In this document: positions 43,100 to 52,760 of the stretch, piece by piece | Position numbering within the stretch: position 1 is the stretch's first letter | How the letters are laid out: each line of letters begins with the position of its first letter | Assembly: GCF_017303275.1 (NCBI RefSeq) | Contig: NZ_JAFKOJ010000003.1 | Location: forward strand, 186,001-250,000 | Source of the DNA: Bacillus sp. NTK034 | GTDB lineage: Bacteria > Bacillota > Bacilli > Bacillales > Cytobacillaceae | Reading direction: 5' to 3' | Length of the DNA: 64,000 nt | The notes under the pieces: model-generated | What the model was told of the DNA's origin: nothing | Seen by the model: the letters and a program-made list of their open reading frames with translations, nothing else | The model's database searches: none | Program-made: the position numbers and the translations under genes

Positions 43100-43862
43100 G
43101 GTCTTCGTCCTCCTGTTCGGCAGGGAGCATTAGATCGTATATTGATATGAGTGAAGTGAAAAGCAAATAGTCGAATTCTGTAACAAATTGATCGGAGGTA
43201 AGTTTAATTACATAGTCATCTTCGAGAATGGAAAAAGGAATCAGCGCCAGTCTTTCTTCAGCATCATAATAAACTTCCCTGCGGTCCAGACGGCTATGAA
43301 TCAAAGCTTTATCGGTGTAGTGCTCAAGCAGATAGTCCTTTTCTTCTTCTGTTGTGTATTTGCATAAAGCTATCTTCATATCCACTTTTTCCGCAAAGTC
43401 AGCCAGAAGTTTTTCAATGCCGGCAAGATACGCTTCCTTGTTTCCATAATAAATGTCAATGGGCTCATTTTTCAATAAATACTGAAACGATTTCAGTTTA
43501 TTCATATGCGAGTTCAATAGATCACTATTTTCTTCAAGCAATTCTCTAGTGTCTGTTGCTAATTCGTTATTTCCGACTCTTTTCAGATAAGATCCCAGGA
43601 AAACAAAGGCATCGACCAGAGCAAATATTACCGCGACAATCAGGTAGTTCTGCCAATCGGAAAAAATGGAACCTGGTTTGTTCGTCCAGTAAACAACTGC
43701 ACCAAGCACATAAAGGATATACCAGGTTTTCCTTATGACTGACATTCTTTCTTTTACTTTCTTTTCCCATAACCATACAGAAATAACATAAAAACCGAGA
43801 CAAGCGACAATAATCCAAACTGCAACCTTGAAGAATATCAGCAACAAAATCGCCTCGTCCAC
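43062..43862 (-). CDS. spoIISA: SpoIISA toxin (membrane-disrupting)
   Basis: 266 residues, slightly longer than the 248 of B. subtilis. Three membrane helices lie at the N-terminus (about 5-27, 43-60 and 70-92); 'IRKTWYILYVLGAVVYWT' and 'NYLIVAVIFALVDAFVFL' closely recall the known protein. The cytosolic part has 'LKSFQYLLKNEPIDIYYGN' (about 122) and 'VIKLTSDQFVTEFDYLLFTS' (about 220). The C-terminus is extended and very acidic ('AEQEDEDHEGTSEEENGE'). In B. subtilis the toxin damages the membrane and kills cells unless bound by SpoIISB. The antitoxin gene overlaps its 3' end. Confidence 0.92.
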   Translation of the reverse strand: MDEAILLLIFFKVAVWIIVACLGFYVISVWLWEKKVKERMSVIRKTWYILYVLGAVVYWTNKPGSIFSDWQNYLIVAVIFALVDAFVFLGSYLKRVGNNELATDTRELLEENSDLLNSHMNKLKSFQYLLKNEPIDIYYGNKEAYLAGIEKLLADFAEKVDMKIALCKYTTEEEKDYLLEHYTDKALIHSRLDRREVYYDAEERLALIPFSILEDDYVIKLTSDQFVTEFDYLLFTSLISIYDLMLPAEQEDEDHEGTSEEENGET

Positions 43863-43959
43863 TCAATATTTAGTTAGAATATTCTCATATTTCTCTTTGG
43901 ATTTATTATAACAAATATTATGTCAATCATTTGAAAATAAATGAAGCAGGAGGAAAAAT

Positions 43960-44181
43960 ATGAGAAAATACCTATTTATCATTGTTGCTGCCTTGATCAT
44001 TTTTTTAGAGGTTAATTACAGAAGTATTAATAAAGCTGTAGAATTGTGTGTGGAGCGGAAGGGACAGGCGCTGGTTCAGAAAGATGTTTTTGCTATGAAA
44101 TTGGAGTGTAGTCCGCAGGATGTAAAGCTGTCATCTTCACATAGGCCATGGGACAGCCATTCTAAGAATTTCTTCATATAA
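43960..44181 (+). CDS. Small secreted or membrane-anchored hypothetical protein
   Basis: 73 residues. ATG 43960 sits 8 bases behind AGGAGG. The N-terminus 'MRKYLFIIVAALIIFLEV' is one hydrophobic helix or uncleaved signal, followed by a mixed polar part with two cysteines ('VELCVERK' and 'LECSPQD') that could pair outside the cell. I do not recognise a family. It precedes the phosphohexomutase by 32 bases and may be cotranscribed. Confidence 0.5.
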   Translation: MRKYLFIIVAALIIFLEVNYRSINKAVELCVERKGQALVQKDVFAMKLECSPQDVKLSSSHRPWDSHSKNFFI

Positions 44182-44213
44182 TATAGGACTATATAAAGAA
44201 GGGAGATCATCGA

Positions 44214-45959
44214 ATGGTGACATGGAGTTCAAAGGCTGAAAAATGGCTTTCCCATAAAAATTTAGACAAAGAATTAAAGAATTTACTGTTGGATATGGAC
44301 CGGTATAAATTAGAGGACTGCTTCTATAAAGATTTAGAATTTGGTACTGGAGGAATCAGGGGAGAATTGGGACCGGGTACAAACCGAATGAATATTTACA
44401 CAGTCCGCAAGGCGGCAAAAGGTCTTGCTGATTACATTTCACAAAAAGGGGAATCCGCAAAGAAACGCGGATTTGTAATCGCATATGATTGCCGCCGGAA
44501 ATCAGCAGAGTTTGCCATGGAAGCCGCAAAGACAGCGGGAATGCAGGGAATAAAAGTGTATCTGTTCCATGAGCTAAGACCAACACCTGAATTATCTTTC
44601 GCCGTCCGTCACTTAAACGCAATTGCAGGTATCATGATTACTGCAAGCCATAATCCCCCTGAATATAACGGCTTTAAAGTATATGGGGAAGATGGAGGAC
44701 AGATCACCCCTTCAGCAGCTGAAGAGATCACCGGTTATATCAGCGGGATTAAAGATGAATTAGCGGTCCAGGTGATGGATGAAGAAGTACTGAAGAGCAG
44801 GGGACTTCTAACTTTCATAGGGGAAGAAATTGATAATGCTTATCTGGAAAAATTAAAGACGATACAATTAGATAATAATCTTGCCAGAAAAGAAGGCAAG
44901 GACTTAAAAATTGTCTTTTCACCTCTTCATGGTACAGCTGAAAGACTTGTTTGTGAAGGATTGCAAACTTTTGGCTTCCATAACATTACACTAGTAAAAG
45001 AGCAGGCTGAACCTGATCCTGATTTCAGAACAGTAGAATCACCAAATCCTGAAGAGCATGAAGCCTTCAAAATGGCCATTCAATATGGAAAGAGAATGGA
45101 TGCGGATATCTTAATGGCTACAGACCCGGATGCAGACAGGCTGGGAGTTGCAGTGAAAAATGAACAAGGAGATTATGAGATTTTAACAGGGAATCAGCTT
45201 GGGGCTATTATGCTCTATTACTTATTATCCGAAAAAAAGAAGCTGGGAATCCTTCCTAAGAATGGTGCGGTTATTAAAACCATTGTTACTTCTGATATCG
45301 GCAGAGCCATTGCAGAGGATTTTGGAATAACAGTAATCGACACACTGACAGGATTTAAATATATTGGTGAAAAAATTAAAGAATTTGAAGAAAATAGAGA
45401 CTATCTATTTCAATTCGGGTACGAAGAAAGCTACGGATATTTAATTGGCGATTTTGTACGGGATAAGGATGCTGTTCAAGCAGCCGTGTTTGCTGCTGAA
45501 GTGGCGGCCTATTATAAATCAAAAGGCAAAACACTGTTCGATGCTTTATATGACCTATATGCTCGTTATGGATATTACCAGGAGTCCCTGCAGTCGATCC
45601 TCTTGAAAGGCAAGGAGGGAAGTGAGGAAATTGCCGGCGTCCTAACCTATTTAAGAGTAAACCCGCCAAAAGAGATTGCGGGTTTAAAAATAAATTTAAT
45701 TGAAGACTTTAAGTTGGGGACAATGCTAGACTTGCTGACAGGTCAAGAAAAACTTACTCAGCTGCCAAAGACGAATATGATTAAATTTTATTTGCAGGAT
45801 GGATCCTGGTTTGCTATTAGGCCCTCGGGTACAGAACCAAAATTAAAAATTTATTTCTCTGTGAATAGCTTTTCGAAAAAATGGAGTGAAAGGTTCTTAA
45901 TTAAGCTTGAGAAGAAGGTAATGAATGAAATTGAAAAGGTCAGGAATCTAAAAAAGTAA
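44214..45959 (+). CDS. pgcA: Phospho-sugar mutase (phosphoglucomutase/phosphomannomutase)
   Basis: 581 residues, the Bacillus PgcA size. The phosphoserine loop is 'ITASHNPPEYNGFKVYGEDG' (about 142), the metal site 'MATDPDADRLGVAV' (about 303), the sugar-binding loop 'FGYEESYGYLIGDFVRDKDA' (about 402) and the phosphate-binding loop 'RPSGTEPKLKIYF' (about 540). It interconverts hexose 6- and 1-phosphates. With manC, gmd and rmlA downstream it supplies glucose-1-phosphate, and possibly mannose-1-phosphate, for sugar-nucleotide synthesis. GAAGGGAG precedes the ATG. Confidence 0.9.
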   Translation: MVTWSSKAEKWLSHKNLDKELKNLLLDMDRYKLEDCFYKDLEFGTGGIRGELGPGTNRMNIYTVRKAAKGLADYISQKGESAKKRGFVIAYDCRRKSAEFAMEAAKTAGMQGIKVYLFHELRPTPELSFAVRHLNAIAGIMITASHNPPEYNGFKVYGEDGGQITPSAAEEITGYISGIKDELAVQVMDEEVLKSRGLLTFIGEEIDNAYLEKLKTIQLDNNLARKEGKDLKIVFSPLHGTAERLVCEGLQTFGFHNITLVKEQAEPDPDFRTVESPNPEEHEAFKMAIQYGKRMDADILMATDPDADRLGVAVKNEQGDYEILTGNQLGAIMLYYLLSEKKKLGILPKNGAVIKTIVTSDIGRAIAEDFGITVIDTLTGFKYIGEKIKEFEENRDYLFQFGYEESYGYLIGDFVRDKDAVQAAVFAAEVAAYYKSKGKTLFDALYDLYARYGYYQESLQSILLKGKEGSEEIAGVLTYLRVNPPKEIAGLKINLIEDFKLGTMLDLLTGQEKLTQLPKTNMIKFYLQDGSWFAIRPSGTEPKLKIYFSVNSFSKKWSERFLIKLEKKVMNEIEKVRNLKK

Positions 45960-46081
45960 AAAAGTATCATTATTAAAGAGTAAAATACCCATATTGCACT
46001 GAACAAGGCTGAACACCAGGCGACTTTCTTTTAAACACATACAATAATATAGCTTTTAATTAATGTAATGAGGTGTTTATA

Positions 46082-47101
46082 TTGAAAGTCGTCATTATGG
46101 CAGGCGGAAAAGGGACAAGGTTTTGGCCGCTGAGTGTAAATGAAAAGCCTAAACAATTTCTTAGGTTAATCAATGAAAAAACAATGCTTCAGCAAACCTA
46201 TAACCGTTTTAGGGAATGGCTCCCGGAGGATAAAATTTATATCGTGACAACGGAAGAGTATGCTCCTCTAGTTAAAGCACAATTGGAAGTGCCGGAACAG
46301 CAGCTGATTCTGGAACCATATCAAAGGGATACGGGGCCCTGTGTCACTTTAACAGCTTTAACGTTTTTAAAAGAGAATGATGATGAAGTGTTTGCTGCAG
46401 TACCATCAGACCATTATTTGCCAGATAATGATTCTATTTATAAACTTTTTACATTAGCCGAAACTGCGGCTTCATCTGATTTATCCATTGTAACGTTAGG
46501 AATCAAACCTACTCGTGCAGAAACTGGCTATGGCTATATCCAGACTCATAAGGAAATAAATCAGAAGGTTTTAAAAGTACATTCCTTCATCGAAAAGCCA
46601 AATAAAAATCAGGCAGAGGCATTGCTGAGACAAGAAAATGTTTTTTGGAACAGCGGAATATTCATTTGGAAGCCCTCAACTATTGTCTATTATATGGACA
46701 AATTCCAGCCGCAAATCACAAAAAATATCGCAGGATATCTCAAAGGGAATGCCTCTGAGTATGCCAATCTGCCGAAAATTTCTGTGGATTATGCAATTAT
46801 TGAAAAGGCCGAATCAAAATTTATGATACCTGCAGATATCCAATGGGATGATGTCGGCAGCTGGACTTCTTTAGAGCGCTTGATAAAAAAGGAAGACGAC
46901 ATGAATCTTCTTCAGGGTAATATTCATGTATTGTCATCAAAAAATTGTATAATAAAAACAGAGGATAGGAAGACAATTGTTATTGGGGCCGAGGATTTAA
47001 TCATTGCTTCTACAAAAGATGGACTTTTAGTTTGCCACAAGTCATTCGAACAAGAAATAAAAGGGATATTGAAGAAAATGGAAGAGGACAATCAAGAGTG
47101 A
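46082..47101 (+). CDS. manC: Mannose-1-phosphate guanylyltransferase
   Basis: 339 residues from TTG 46082 (GAGGTG at 46071-46075 region is a good RBS; the frame opens at GTG 46073). The pyrophosphorylase signature 'VVIMAGGKGTRFWPLS' opens the protein and 'FIEKPNKNQAEALL' (about 162) follows, with 'NSGIFIWKPSTIVYYM' and 'WDDVGSWTSLE' (about 255) typical of GDP-mannose enzymes. The isomerase domain of long ManC/AlgA proteins is absent, as usual for the short type. It makes GDP-mannose, the substrate of the Gmd encoded at 56347. Confidence 0.9.
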   Translation: MKVVIMAGGKGTRFWPLSVNEKPKQFLRLINEKTMLQQTYNRFREWLPEDKIYIVTTEEYAPLVKAQLEVPEQQLILEPYQRDTGPCVTLTALTFLKENDDEVFAAVPSDHYLPDNDSIYKLFTLAETAASSDLSIVTLGIKPTRAETGYGYIQTHKEINQKVLKVHSFIEKPNKNQAEALLRQENVFWNSGIFIWKPSTIVYYMDKFQPQITKNIAGYLKGNASEYANLPKISVDYAIIEKAESKFMIPADIQWDDVGSWTSLERLIKKEDDMNLLQGNIHVLSSKNCIIKTEDRKTIVIGAEDLIIASTKDGLLVCHKSFEQEIKGILKKMEEDNQE

Positions 47102-47161
47102 CTCTTAATCCGTTTGTTTAATAAAAAATAGGAATTTCGTATTTTGTAAGGAGAGGAAGAC

Positions 47162-47959
47162 TTGGACATTAAAAAGGTAGTAGAAAAAGGGAACTTCGAC
47201 CTCCACCTTCATACTACAGCTTCTGATGGGAAATATTCTCCGAGTGAAGTTGTTCAAATGGCTGCTGAGAAAGGCATGAATACAATTGCCATAACAGATC
47301 ATGACACAACAAAGGGAATCGGTGAAGCAATAAATGCTGGAAAAGCCTTTGGAATAACCGTGATTCCCGGAATTGAATTAAGTACAAAATATAAAGATAA
47401 AACTATTGATATCTTAGGCTATGGAATAAATGAAACTCCGGAGTTATCAAAGGTATTAGAGCGAATTAGAGAACATAGGGAGAATCGTTCGGAGGTTATT
47501 ATTAAAAAGTTTTGCGACCTTGGGATGGTCATTACTTCTGCAGATGTCAGAAAGTACAGCAAGGGAGAAGTCATTGCCCGTCCGCATATTGCAAAAGCAG
47601 TGGTGGAAAAGGGGTATGCAAAACATACTCAAGAAGTATTCGATTTATATCTTGGAGATGGAAAACCCTGCAGTGAAGACAAATTGAAGCTAAGCCCTTT
47701 AGAAGGGATAACATTAATTCAAAACGCAGGGGGAAAAGCTGTACTGGCTCACCCAAGGCTTGTACATGATGATCATATTATTGCTGAGCTATTGAAGCTT
47801 CCAGTGGATGGAATTGAAGTGTGGCATCGAAAGCATGATAAGAATGATGTCAAACGATATAAAAAAATGGCTGGTCAATACAATAAATTTATTACAGGCG
47901 GTTCAGACTTTCATAGTGATGAACATATGATTGGGGAATTCGGATATCACATAATATAA
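47162..47959 (+). CDS. PHP-domain phosphoesterase
   Basis: 265 residues. The PHP metal motifs are complete: 'DLHLHTTASDGKYSP' (about 13), 'IAITDHDTTKG' (about 43), 'IPGIELSTKYKDK', 'RPHIAKAVVEKG' (about 140) and 'GGSDFHSDEHMIGEFG' (about 242). It resembles the nucleoside-bisphosphate phosphatase group (TrpH/YciV-like), which can hydrolyse 3',5'-bisphosphonucleotides. This is interesting because PAP, the by-product of sulfotransferases, is such a molecule and a second cysC-sat set lies just behind it on the other strand. TTG 47162 follows AAGGAGAGG. Confidence 0.85.
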   Translation: MDIKKVVEKGNFDLHLHTTASDGKYSPSEVVQMAAEKGMNTIAITDHDTTKGIGEAINAGKAFGITVIPGIELSTKYKDKTIDILGYGINETPELSKVLERIREHRENRSEVIIKKFCDLGMVITSADVRKYSKGEVIARPHIAKAVVEKGYAKHTQEVFDLYLGDGKPCSEDKLKLSPLEGITLIQNAGGKAVLAHPRLVHDDHIIAELLKLPVDGIEVWHRKHDKNDVKRYKKMAGQYNKFITGGSDFHSDEHMIGEFGYHII

Positions 47960-48010
47960 GAAATCTTCCATTATGTATGTGATATCCAATAACAGATTCT
48001 AAATGTAAAA

Positions 48011-48036
48011 GACTCCGGATTGCTCCGGAGTCCTTT
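48011..48036. terminator. Bidirectional terminator between convergent units
   Basis: GACTCCGGA (48011-48019) and TCCGGAGTC (48024-48032) form a perfect 9-base stem; AAAA precedes it and TTTT follows. It serves both the PHP gene and the minus-strand sat. Confidence 0.88.
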
Positions 48037-48040
48037 TATT

Positions 48041-49180
48041 TTAAGTATCTCTTAAGCCATTAATTAAAACCTCAATCACTTCCGGTCGGCTAAATTGGGG
48101 AGGGGGTGTCTTTCCGCTGCGCAGCATTTCCCTCACTTTTGTGCCTGATAAGTGGAGATGGTGTTCTTTCGTGTGAGGACAAGTTTTGCTTGACGCCATA
48201 TTTCCGCATTTCAAACAGTAGAAGCTATGTTCAAATGGCAGGATGACAATTCCTAATTCTTCAGGGCTGAATTGGTCAAAGATTATTTGTGCATCGTATG
48301 TTCCGTAATATTCTCCAACACCGGCATGATCTCTACCTACAATAAAGTGAGTACAGCCATAATTTTTACGTACCAGGGAATGGAAAACAGCTTCCTTTGG
48401 ACCTGCATATCTCATTGCAGCTGGAAAAACAGCCAAGTAAACCCGGTCATTTGGATAATAGTTTTTTAGGAGCACTTCGTAACTTTTAATTCTAATATCT
48501 GCTGGAATATCATCTGATTTTGTCTCCCCAACCAGCGGGTTCAAAAATAAGCCATCCACCGTTTCAAGAGCGGTTTTTTGGATATATTCATGTGCTCTGT
48601 GCACCGGGTTTCTTGTTTGGAAGCCGACAACAGTTTTCCAATTGTTCTCTATAAAAATTCTCCTTGTTTCTGATGGCGTTTTGGAATATTTTTGGAATCC
48701 ATGGTGTTTGGTTGGTATTGTTGTTAATGTTACAGGTCCAGCTGCGTAAAATTCTGAACGATCAAAAAGCTTTTTTACCCCTGGATGACGATGATCGGCA
48801 GTTTGAAAAACTTTAATGGCTTCTTCTGTTTTGTCAGGTTTATAAACCTCTTGAAGGTCCAAAACCCCATATACTTTGTTTTTATGTTTAAGCTTTATCC
48901 TTTCACCAATTTTAAGTTTCCCTAAGGCTTCTTTAGAGATCGGAAGAGTAATTGGGATACTCCAGATGGTTCCATTTTCTAATCTCATCGTATTTATAAC
49001 TGATTGATAGTCAGTCTGTCCCATAAATCCAGTTAACGGACTAAAAGCCCCATTTGCAATTAATTCAAGATCTGATAAGGCCATGCCATCTATATCAATT
49101 TCAGCATCGATATTTGAAAGGTCATAGCTCAAGTCCACTCTATCAATTAATTTTCCACCATGTGGAATACTTATCGTCAA
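48041..49180 (-). CDS. sat: Sulfate adenylyltransferase, second copy
   Basis: 379 residues, a full-length paralogue of the enzyme at 18639. It keeps '[18 protein letters not shown]', '[13 protein letters not shown]', '[19 protein letters not shown]' and the cysteine cluster '[16 protein letters not shown]', so it should be active. The middle part differs ('[17 protein letters not shown]'). It lies in a separate minus-strand unit, permease-cysC-sat, with no reductase genes. That points to PAPS production for sulfation and not to cysteine synthesis. It follows cysC by 12 bases. Confidence 0.94.
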   Translation of the reverse strand: MTISIPHGGKLIDRVDLSYDLSNIDAEIDIDGMALSDLELIANGAFSPLTGFMGQTDYQSVINTMRLENGTIWSIPITLPISKEALGKLKIGERIKLKHKNKVYGVLDLQEVYKPDKTEEAIKVFQTADHRHPGVKKLFDRSEFYAAGPVTLTTIPTKHHGFQKYSKTPSETRRIFIENNWKTVVGFQTRNPVHRAHEYIQKTALETVDGLFLNPLVGETKSDDIPADIRIKSYEVLLKNYYPNDRVYLAVFPAAMRYAGPKEAVFHSLVRKNYGCTHFIVGRDHAGVGEYYGTYDAQIIFDQFSPEELGIVILPFEHSFYCLKCGNMASSKTCPHTKEHHLHLSGTKVREMLRSGKTPPPQFSRPEVIEVLINGLRDT

Positions 49181-49192
49181 CTTTTATCACTC

Positions 49193-49813
49193 CTATTCAT
49201 TAGGATCTAGATTTAGGCGTTTTTTCAAATATGTTTCAATTTTTTTGACAGCTTCATTTATTGTGAGCTTATCTGTATCAATGGTAATTTCCGGATTTAC
49301 AGGTTCCTCATAAGGCTGGTCAATCCCTGTGAATTGCTTAATTACACCACTTCTTGCTTTTTTATAAAGCCCCTTCGGATCTCTTTTCTCACATTCCTGG
49401 AGTGAGCACTTTACGTACACTTCTATAAATTCATCTTCGAGAAATAATGATCTTGCATTCTGACGATCTTCCTCAAATGGAGATATCAATGCTGCCAATA
49501 TTACCCCACCAGCATCAACAAAAAGTTTGCCGACTTCTGCGGTTCTCCTTATGTTTTCTTTCCTGTCAGTTTCTGAGAAGGATAAATTTCTATTGATTCC
49601 ATGGCGAAGATTATCACCATCCAAAAGATAGACATAGATTCCCTGTTTGAATAGTTCTGCCTGCAAAGCATTGGCTATTGTTGATTTACCGGAACCGGAG
49701 AGTCCGGTGAACCAAACCATCAGACTTTTATGGCCGTTTTTTTTCTGCCTGTCTTCCTTTTTAATTACTGAATCGTGCCAGACTATATGTTGATTTTTAT
49801 CCTTACTTCCCAA
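49193..49813 (-). CDS. cysC: Adenylylsulfate kinase, second copy
   Basis: 206 residues from TTG 49813, 8 bases after AAAGGAGG; the frame extends to 49885 but into the permease gene. P-loop '[17 protein letters not shown]' and '[19 protein letters not shown]' are intact, as are '[16 protein letters not shown]' and '[16 protein letters not shown]'. It makes PAPS. It is clearly diverged from the copy at 19797, so it is not a recent duplicate. It sits between the permease and sat genes. Confidence 0.93.
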   Translation of the reverse strand: MGSKDKNQHIVWHDSVIKKEDRQKKNGHKSLMVWFTGLSGSGKSTIANALQAELFKQGIYVYLLDGDNLRHGINRNLSFSETDRKENIRRTAEVGKLFVDAGGVILAALISPFEEDRQNARSLFLEDEFIEVYVKCSLQECEKRDPKGLYKKARSGVIKQFTGIDQPYEEPVNPEITIDTDKLTINEAVKKIETYLKKRLNLDPNE

Positions 49814-49839
49814 TCTTGTTTCCTCCTTTAAATCTGATC

Positions 49840-51603
49840 TTAAATCCAAATCCAATAGGCAATAAAAACAGATAGAACCATACATATCAAACTCAAAGGG
49901 AGCCCAGCTTTAATGAAGTCTGAAAATTTATAGCCCCCTGGACCATATACAAGTAAATTAGTTTGGTAGCCTATCGGGGTAAGAAAACTGCATGAAGCGG
50001 ATATGGCTGTAAGCATTGCAAGCATCTTTGGATCTAAACCGGACTGAAGGGAAACGGTATAGCCAATAGGAAACATAATAGCAGCTGTAGCAAGATTATT
50101 AAGGAGTTCAGTCATGATTAAAGTAATTAGATAGAATAAAAACAAAATTCCTATTATGCCCGTAAAACTCTGAAACATTGCTAGAAAGGAAGCTATAAAT
50201 TTTGCCAGGCCAGTAGATTCAATGGTGTTGCCAATTCCAATAGAGCTCCCCATAATAATGATGACACTCCAGTTTATGGATTTTATTGCTTCGTTAACAG
50301 TAATAACTTTTGTTAAAATCACGATTAGCGCAGAAATTAATGCCAGGCTGAATATGGATATCAGCTGAAATGCCGATGAAATAATGATTCCTATAAGAAT
50401 CAATATGACCACAAATTTTTCCTTTTTTTTATTTCTATATTTACTTTCAATAGGAGAGATAAAATAGAAATCTTCAGCATTCGACCATGTCCTCAAAAAA
50501 TCATTTTTAGCCAGTAATAAAAGTGTATCTCCCTTCTTTAACACAAAATTTCCAATACCCGAAGTTATAAACTTTCCATTTCTTTTAATGGCTACAATTG
50601 CTGCATTATACCTTGACCGAAAATTGCTTTCTTTAACTTTTATATTGATTAAAGGAGATTTTTCTGAAATTCCAACTTCTAAAAAAGTAGCAGGAAGGTT
50701 AATATGATTCCCTTTGTTCCCCAGAACGCGTCTTAATCCAATAATATGGCATACCTTTAATAATCCATCAGGGTTTCCTGAGAAAACAAGAATATCACCT
50801 TCCTGAATGGTTTCATCATTTGGTGCAGGAATAATGGGTTTCCCGCTTCGGATTATTTCAACCAAAAATAATTGTTCCAGATTGCGAAGCATAGCATCCA
50901 TTATGCTTTTTCCTATTAATGTTGAATTTTTTTCGACACTAAATTTGTGGATAAAAGGCAGCTTTCCATCATGAAAAAGTTCAAAATTATGTGCCCGCTC
51001 GGGCAGAAGCCGATGACCTATCGTTACAAAATATAAAATTCCCGCAACCGTAATCGGTAAGCCGATATAGGCAAAATCAAACATTTTGAATCCGCTTAAG
51101 CCTTTTTCAATTAATAAACCCTGAACAACTAGATTTGTTGATGTCCCTATTAGAGTAATAGTTCCTCCGAGAATAGCAGCATAGGATAAAGGAATTAGCA
51201 GTTTAGATGGTTTTACATGGTTTGCAGCTGCCCACTTCTGAAGGACGGGGATAAGCATGGTTACAATTGGAGTGTTATTCATAAACGCAGACATGGCACT
51301 TGTTGGCACCATCAAGCGAAACAATACATACTGTATTGATTTACTTTTGCTTAATATTTTTTGAATTATGACGTGCAGTATGCCGCTCTTGGATACAGCT
51401 GCTCCTACAATAAAAAGGAAAGCAACAGTATGGACTGCCGGGTTTGCAAAACCTTTAAAAGCTTCGGATGGAGTTGTAATTCCCGCAAATATAAGAATAG
51501 CCAGCGTGAGAAAAACCATAAATTCCGCCGAAAACCATTCCTTAATAAGACCAAAAAACATGATGGAAAGAATGATGCATAAAAAAATTGCATCGATATT
51601 CAT
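49840..51603 (-). CDS. SLC13/SAC1-type permease with two RCK_C domains, probable sulfate transporter
   Basis: 587 residues from ATG 51603, 6 bases after AGGAGAG; an upstream extension to 51693 has no RBS. About five helices open the protein ('[20 protein letters not shown]', '[17 protein letters not shown]', '[19 protein letters not shown]'), two TrkA-C/RCK_C domains lie in the middle (about 215-290 and 300-375, '[17 protein letters not shown]' and '[15 protein letters not shown]'), and the second membrane half has '[20 protein letters not shown]'. This layout is that of SAC1-like sulfate carriers. Its position before cysC-sat supports sulfate uptake for PAPS synthesis. Confidence 0.88.
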   Translation of the reverse strand: MNIDAIFLCIILSIMFFGLIKEWFSAEFMVFLTLAILIFAGITTPSEAFKGFANPAVHTVAFLFIVGAAVSKSGILHVIIQKILSKSKSIQYVLFRLMVPTSAMSAFMNNTPIVTMLIPVLQKWAAANHVKPSKLLIPLSYAAILGGTITLIGTSTNLVVQGLLIEKGLSGFKMFDFAYIGLPITVAGILYFVTIGHRLLPERAHNFELFHDGKLPFIHKFSVEKNSTLIGKSIMDAMLRNLEQLFLVEIIRSGKPIIPAPNDETIQEGDILVFSGNPDGLLKVCHIIGLRRVLGNKGNHINLPATFLEVGISEKSPLINIKVKESNFRSRYNAAIVAIKRNGKFITSGIGNFVLKKGDTLLLLAKNDFLRTWSNAEDFYFISPIESKYRNKKKEKFVVILILIGIIISSAFQLISIFSLALISALIVILTKVITVNEAIKSINWSVIIIMGSSIGIGNTIESTGLAKFIASFLAMFQSFTGIIGILFLFYLITLIMTELLNNLATAAIMFPIGYTVSLQSGLDPKMLAMLTAISASCSFLTPIGYQTNLLVYGPGGYKFSDFIKAGLPLSLICMVLSVFIAYWIWI

Positions 51604-51893
51604 AGAAATCTCTCCTGACAATTCCAAATAAGTAATCATATTATACCTATGTGATAAATTCTTTTTTGCGTAGATATTCGCCTCGTTTTTCAATAAATTA
51701 ACATTTTTCGGGAAAAGATTAGCGGCTTGCCAAATATTTTGGACAGGAATTAATGGAGTTGCCTATAACAATAAGAGCGAAAAAACATAAAGTAATTTAG
51801 ACAGGTAGTACCTTAAGGTAATACAAATTTTCTAAGAACTTTATGAAATGCCATAGGCCAATCATTCAAAATTGAAACAACACGAAGAGAAAG

Positions 51894-51960
51894 TCTTTAA
51901 AGAAACAGCGATACGATATCCCAAATGAAAATTCCCTGACTATCAGTGTTTCTTTAAAGA
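51894..51960. repeat. Perfect 14-base inverted repeat upstream of rmlA
   Basis: TCTTTAAAGAAACA (51894-51907) and TGTTTCTTTAAAGA (51947-51960) are exact complements around a 39-base loop, followed by TTTTAATTAA. Each arm also contains the 10-base palindrome TCTTTAAAGA. The sequence could be a leader hairpin that controls the polysaccharide operon, or a pair of operators. The rest of the gap 51604-52016 is AT-rich with no gene. Confidence 0.6.
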
Positions 51961-52016
51961 TTTTAATTAATATGGAGCCTTTTCTTGATAAGAGTTTGCG
52001 AAGGGAGACATCTAAA

Positions 52017-52760
52017 TTGAAAGGAATCATTCTTGCGGGAGGGACAGGAACACGTCTTTTACCTTTTACTAAAATCATAAATAAACATCTATTGCCGGTT
52101 GGCCCCTATCCTATGATCTATTGGCCAATTATCAAATTAAGGGAAGCAAGTATCCAGGAGATACTTATCATAACAAATGAAAAGGACTTGAGCGTATTTA
52201 GAGAGGTTTTAGGTGATGGAAGGGAATTCAATGTAAAACTTACATTTCGGGCCCAGGAAAATGAAGGGGGAGGGATTGCTGATGCACTTTTAGCTTCACG
52301 GGATTATATAAATAAAGAAAAATTCGCAGTGGTACTGGGTGATAATTTGTTTGAAGATACTTTAACACTCCATTTAAAAGCTTTCGAAAACCAGAAGCAC
52401 GGGGCGAGGGTTCTTTTAAAGAAAGTCAGCAACCCGACACGTTACGGTGTTCCGAAATTAGATTTAATTGAAAAGAAAATACTTTCTATTCATGAAAAGC
52501 CAAGCATCCCGCCTTCTTATTATTGTGTAACTGGAATATACATGTACGATGAGGAAGTATTCAATCTTATCAAAAACATTCAGCCATCCGAACGAAATGA
52601 GCTGGAAATTACAGATGTAAACAATCTGTATATACAAAAAAACCAGCTGGAGTATGATGTTTTAAATGGCTGGTGGATTGATGCAGGAACCCATCATTCT
52701 TTATTTTTGGCTCAAAAGTTTATTTATGAAAATAGGAAAGAAGAGGATAATAATGGTTAA
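52017..52760 (+). CDS. rmlA: Glucose-1-phosphate thymidylyltransferase (SpsI/RmlA type)
   Basis: 247 residues from TTG 52017, 8 bases behind GAAGGGAGA; the frame opens earlier at 51972 without a good RBS. 'KGIILAGGTGTRLLPFTKII' is the nucleotide-binding signature, 'LLPVGPYPMIYWPI' follows, and 'VVLGDNLFED' (about 103) is the metal site. The short length fits B. subtilis SpsI more than the 290-residue RmlA of Gram-negatives. It makes dTDP-glucose. The order rmlA-rmlB-rmlD-rmlC is that of spsI-J-K-L in the B. subtilis spore-coat polysaccharide operon. Confidence 0.92.
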   Translation: MKGIILAGGTGTRLLPFTKIINKHLLPVGPYPMIYWPIIKLREASIQEILIITNEKDLSVFREVLGDGREFNVKLTFRAQENEGGGIADALLASRDYINKEKFAVVLGDNLFEDTLTLHLKAFENQKHGARVLLKKVSNPTRYGVPKLDLIEKKILSIHEKPSIPPSYYCVTGIYMYDEEVFNLIKNIQPSERNELEITDVNNLYIQKNQLEYDVLNGWWIDAGTHHSLFLAQKFIYENRKEEDNNG

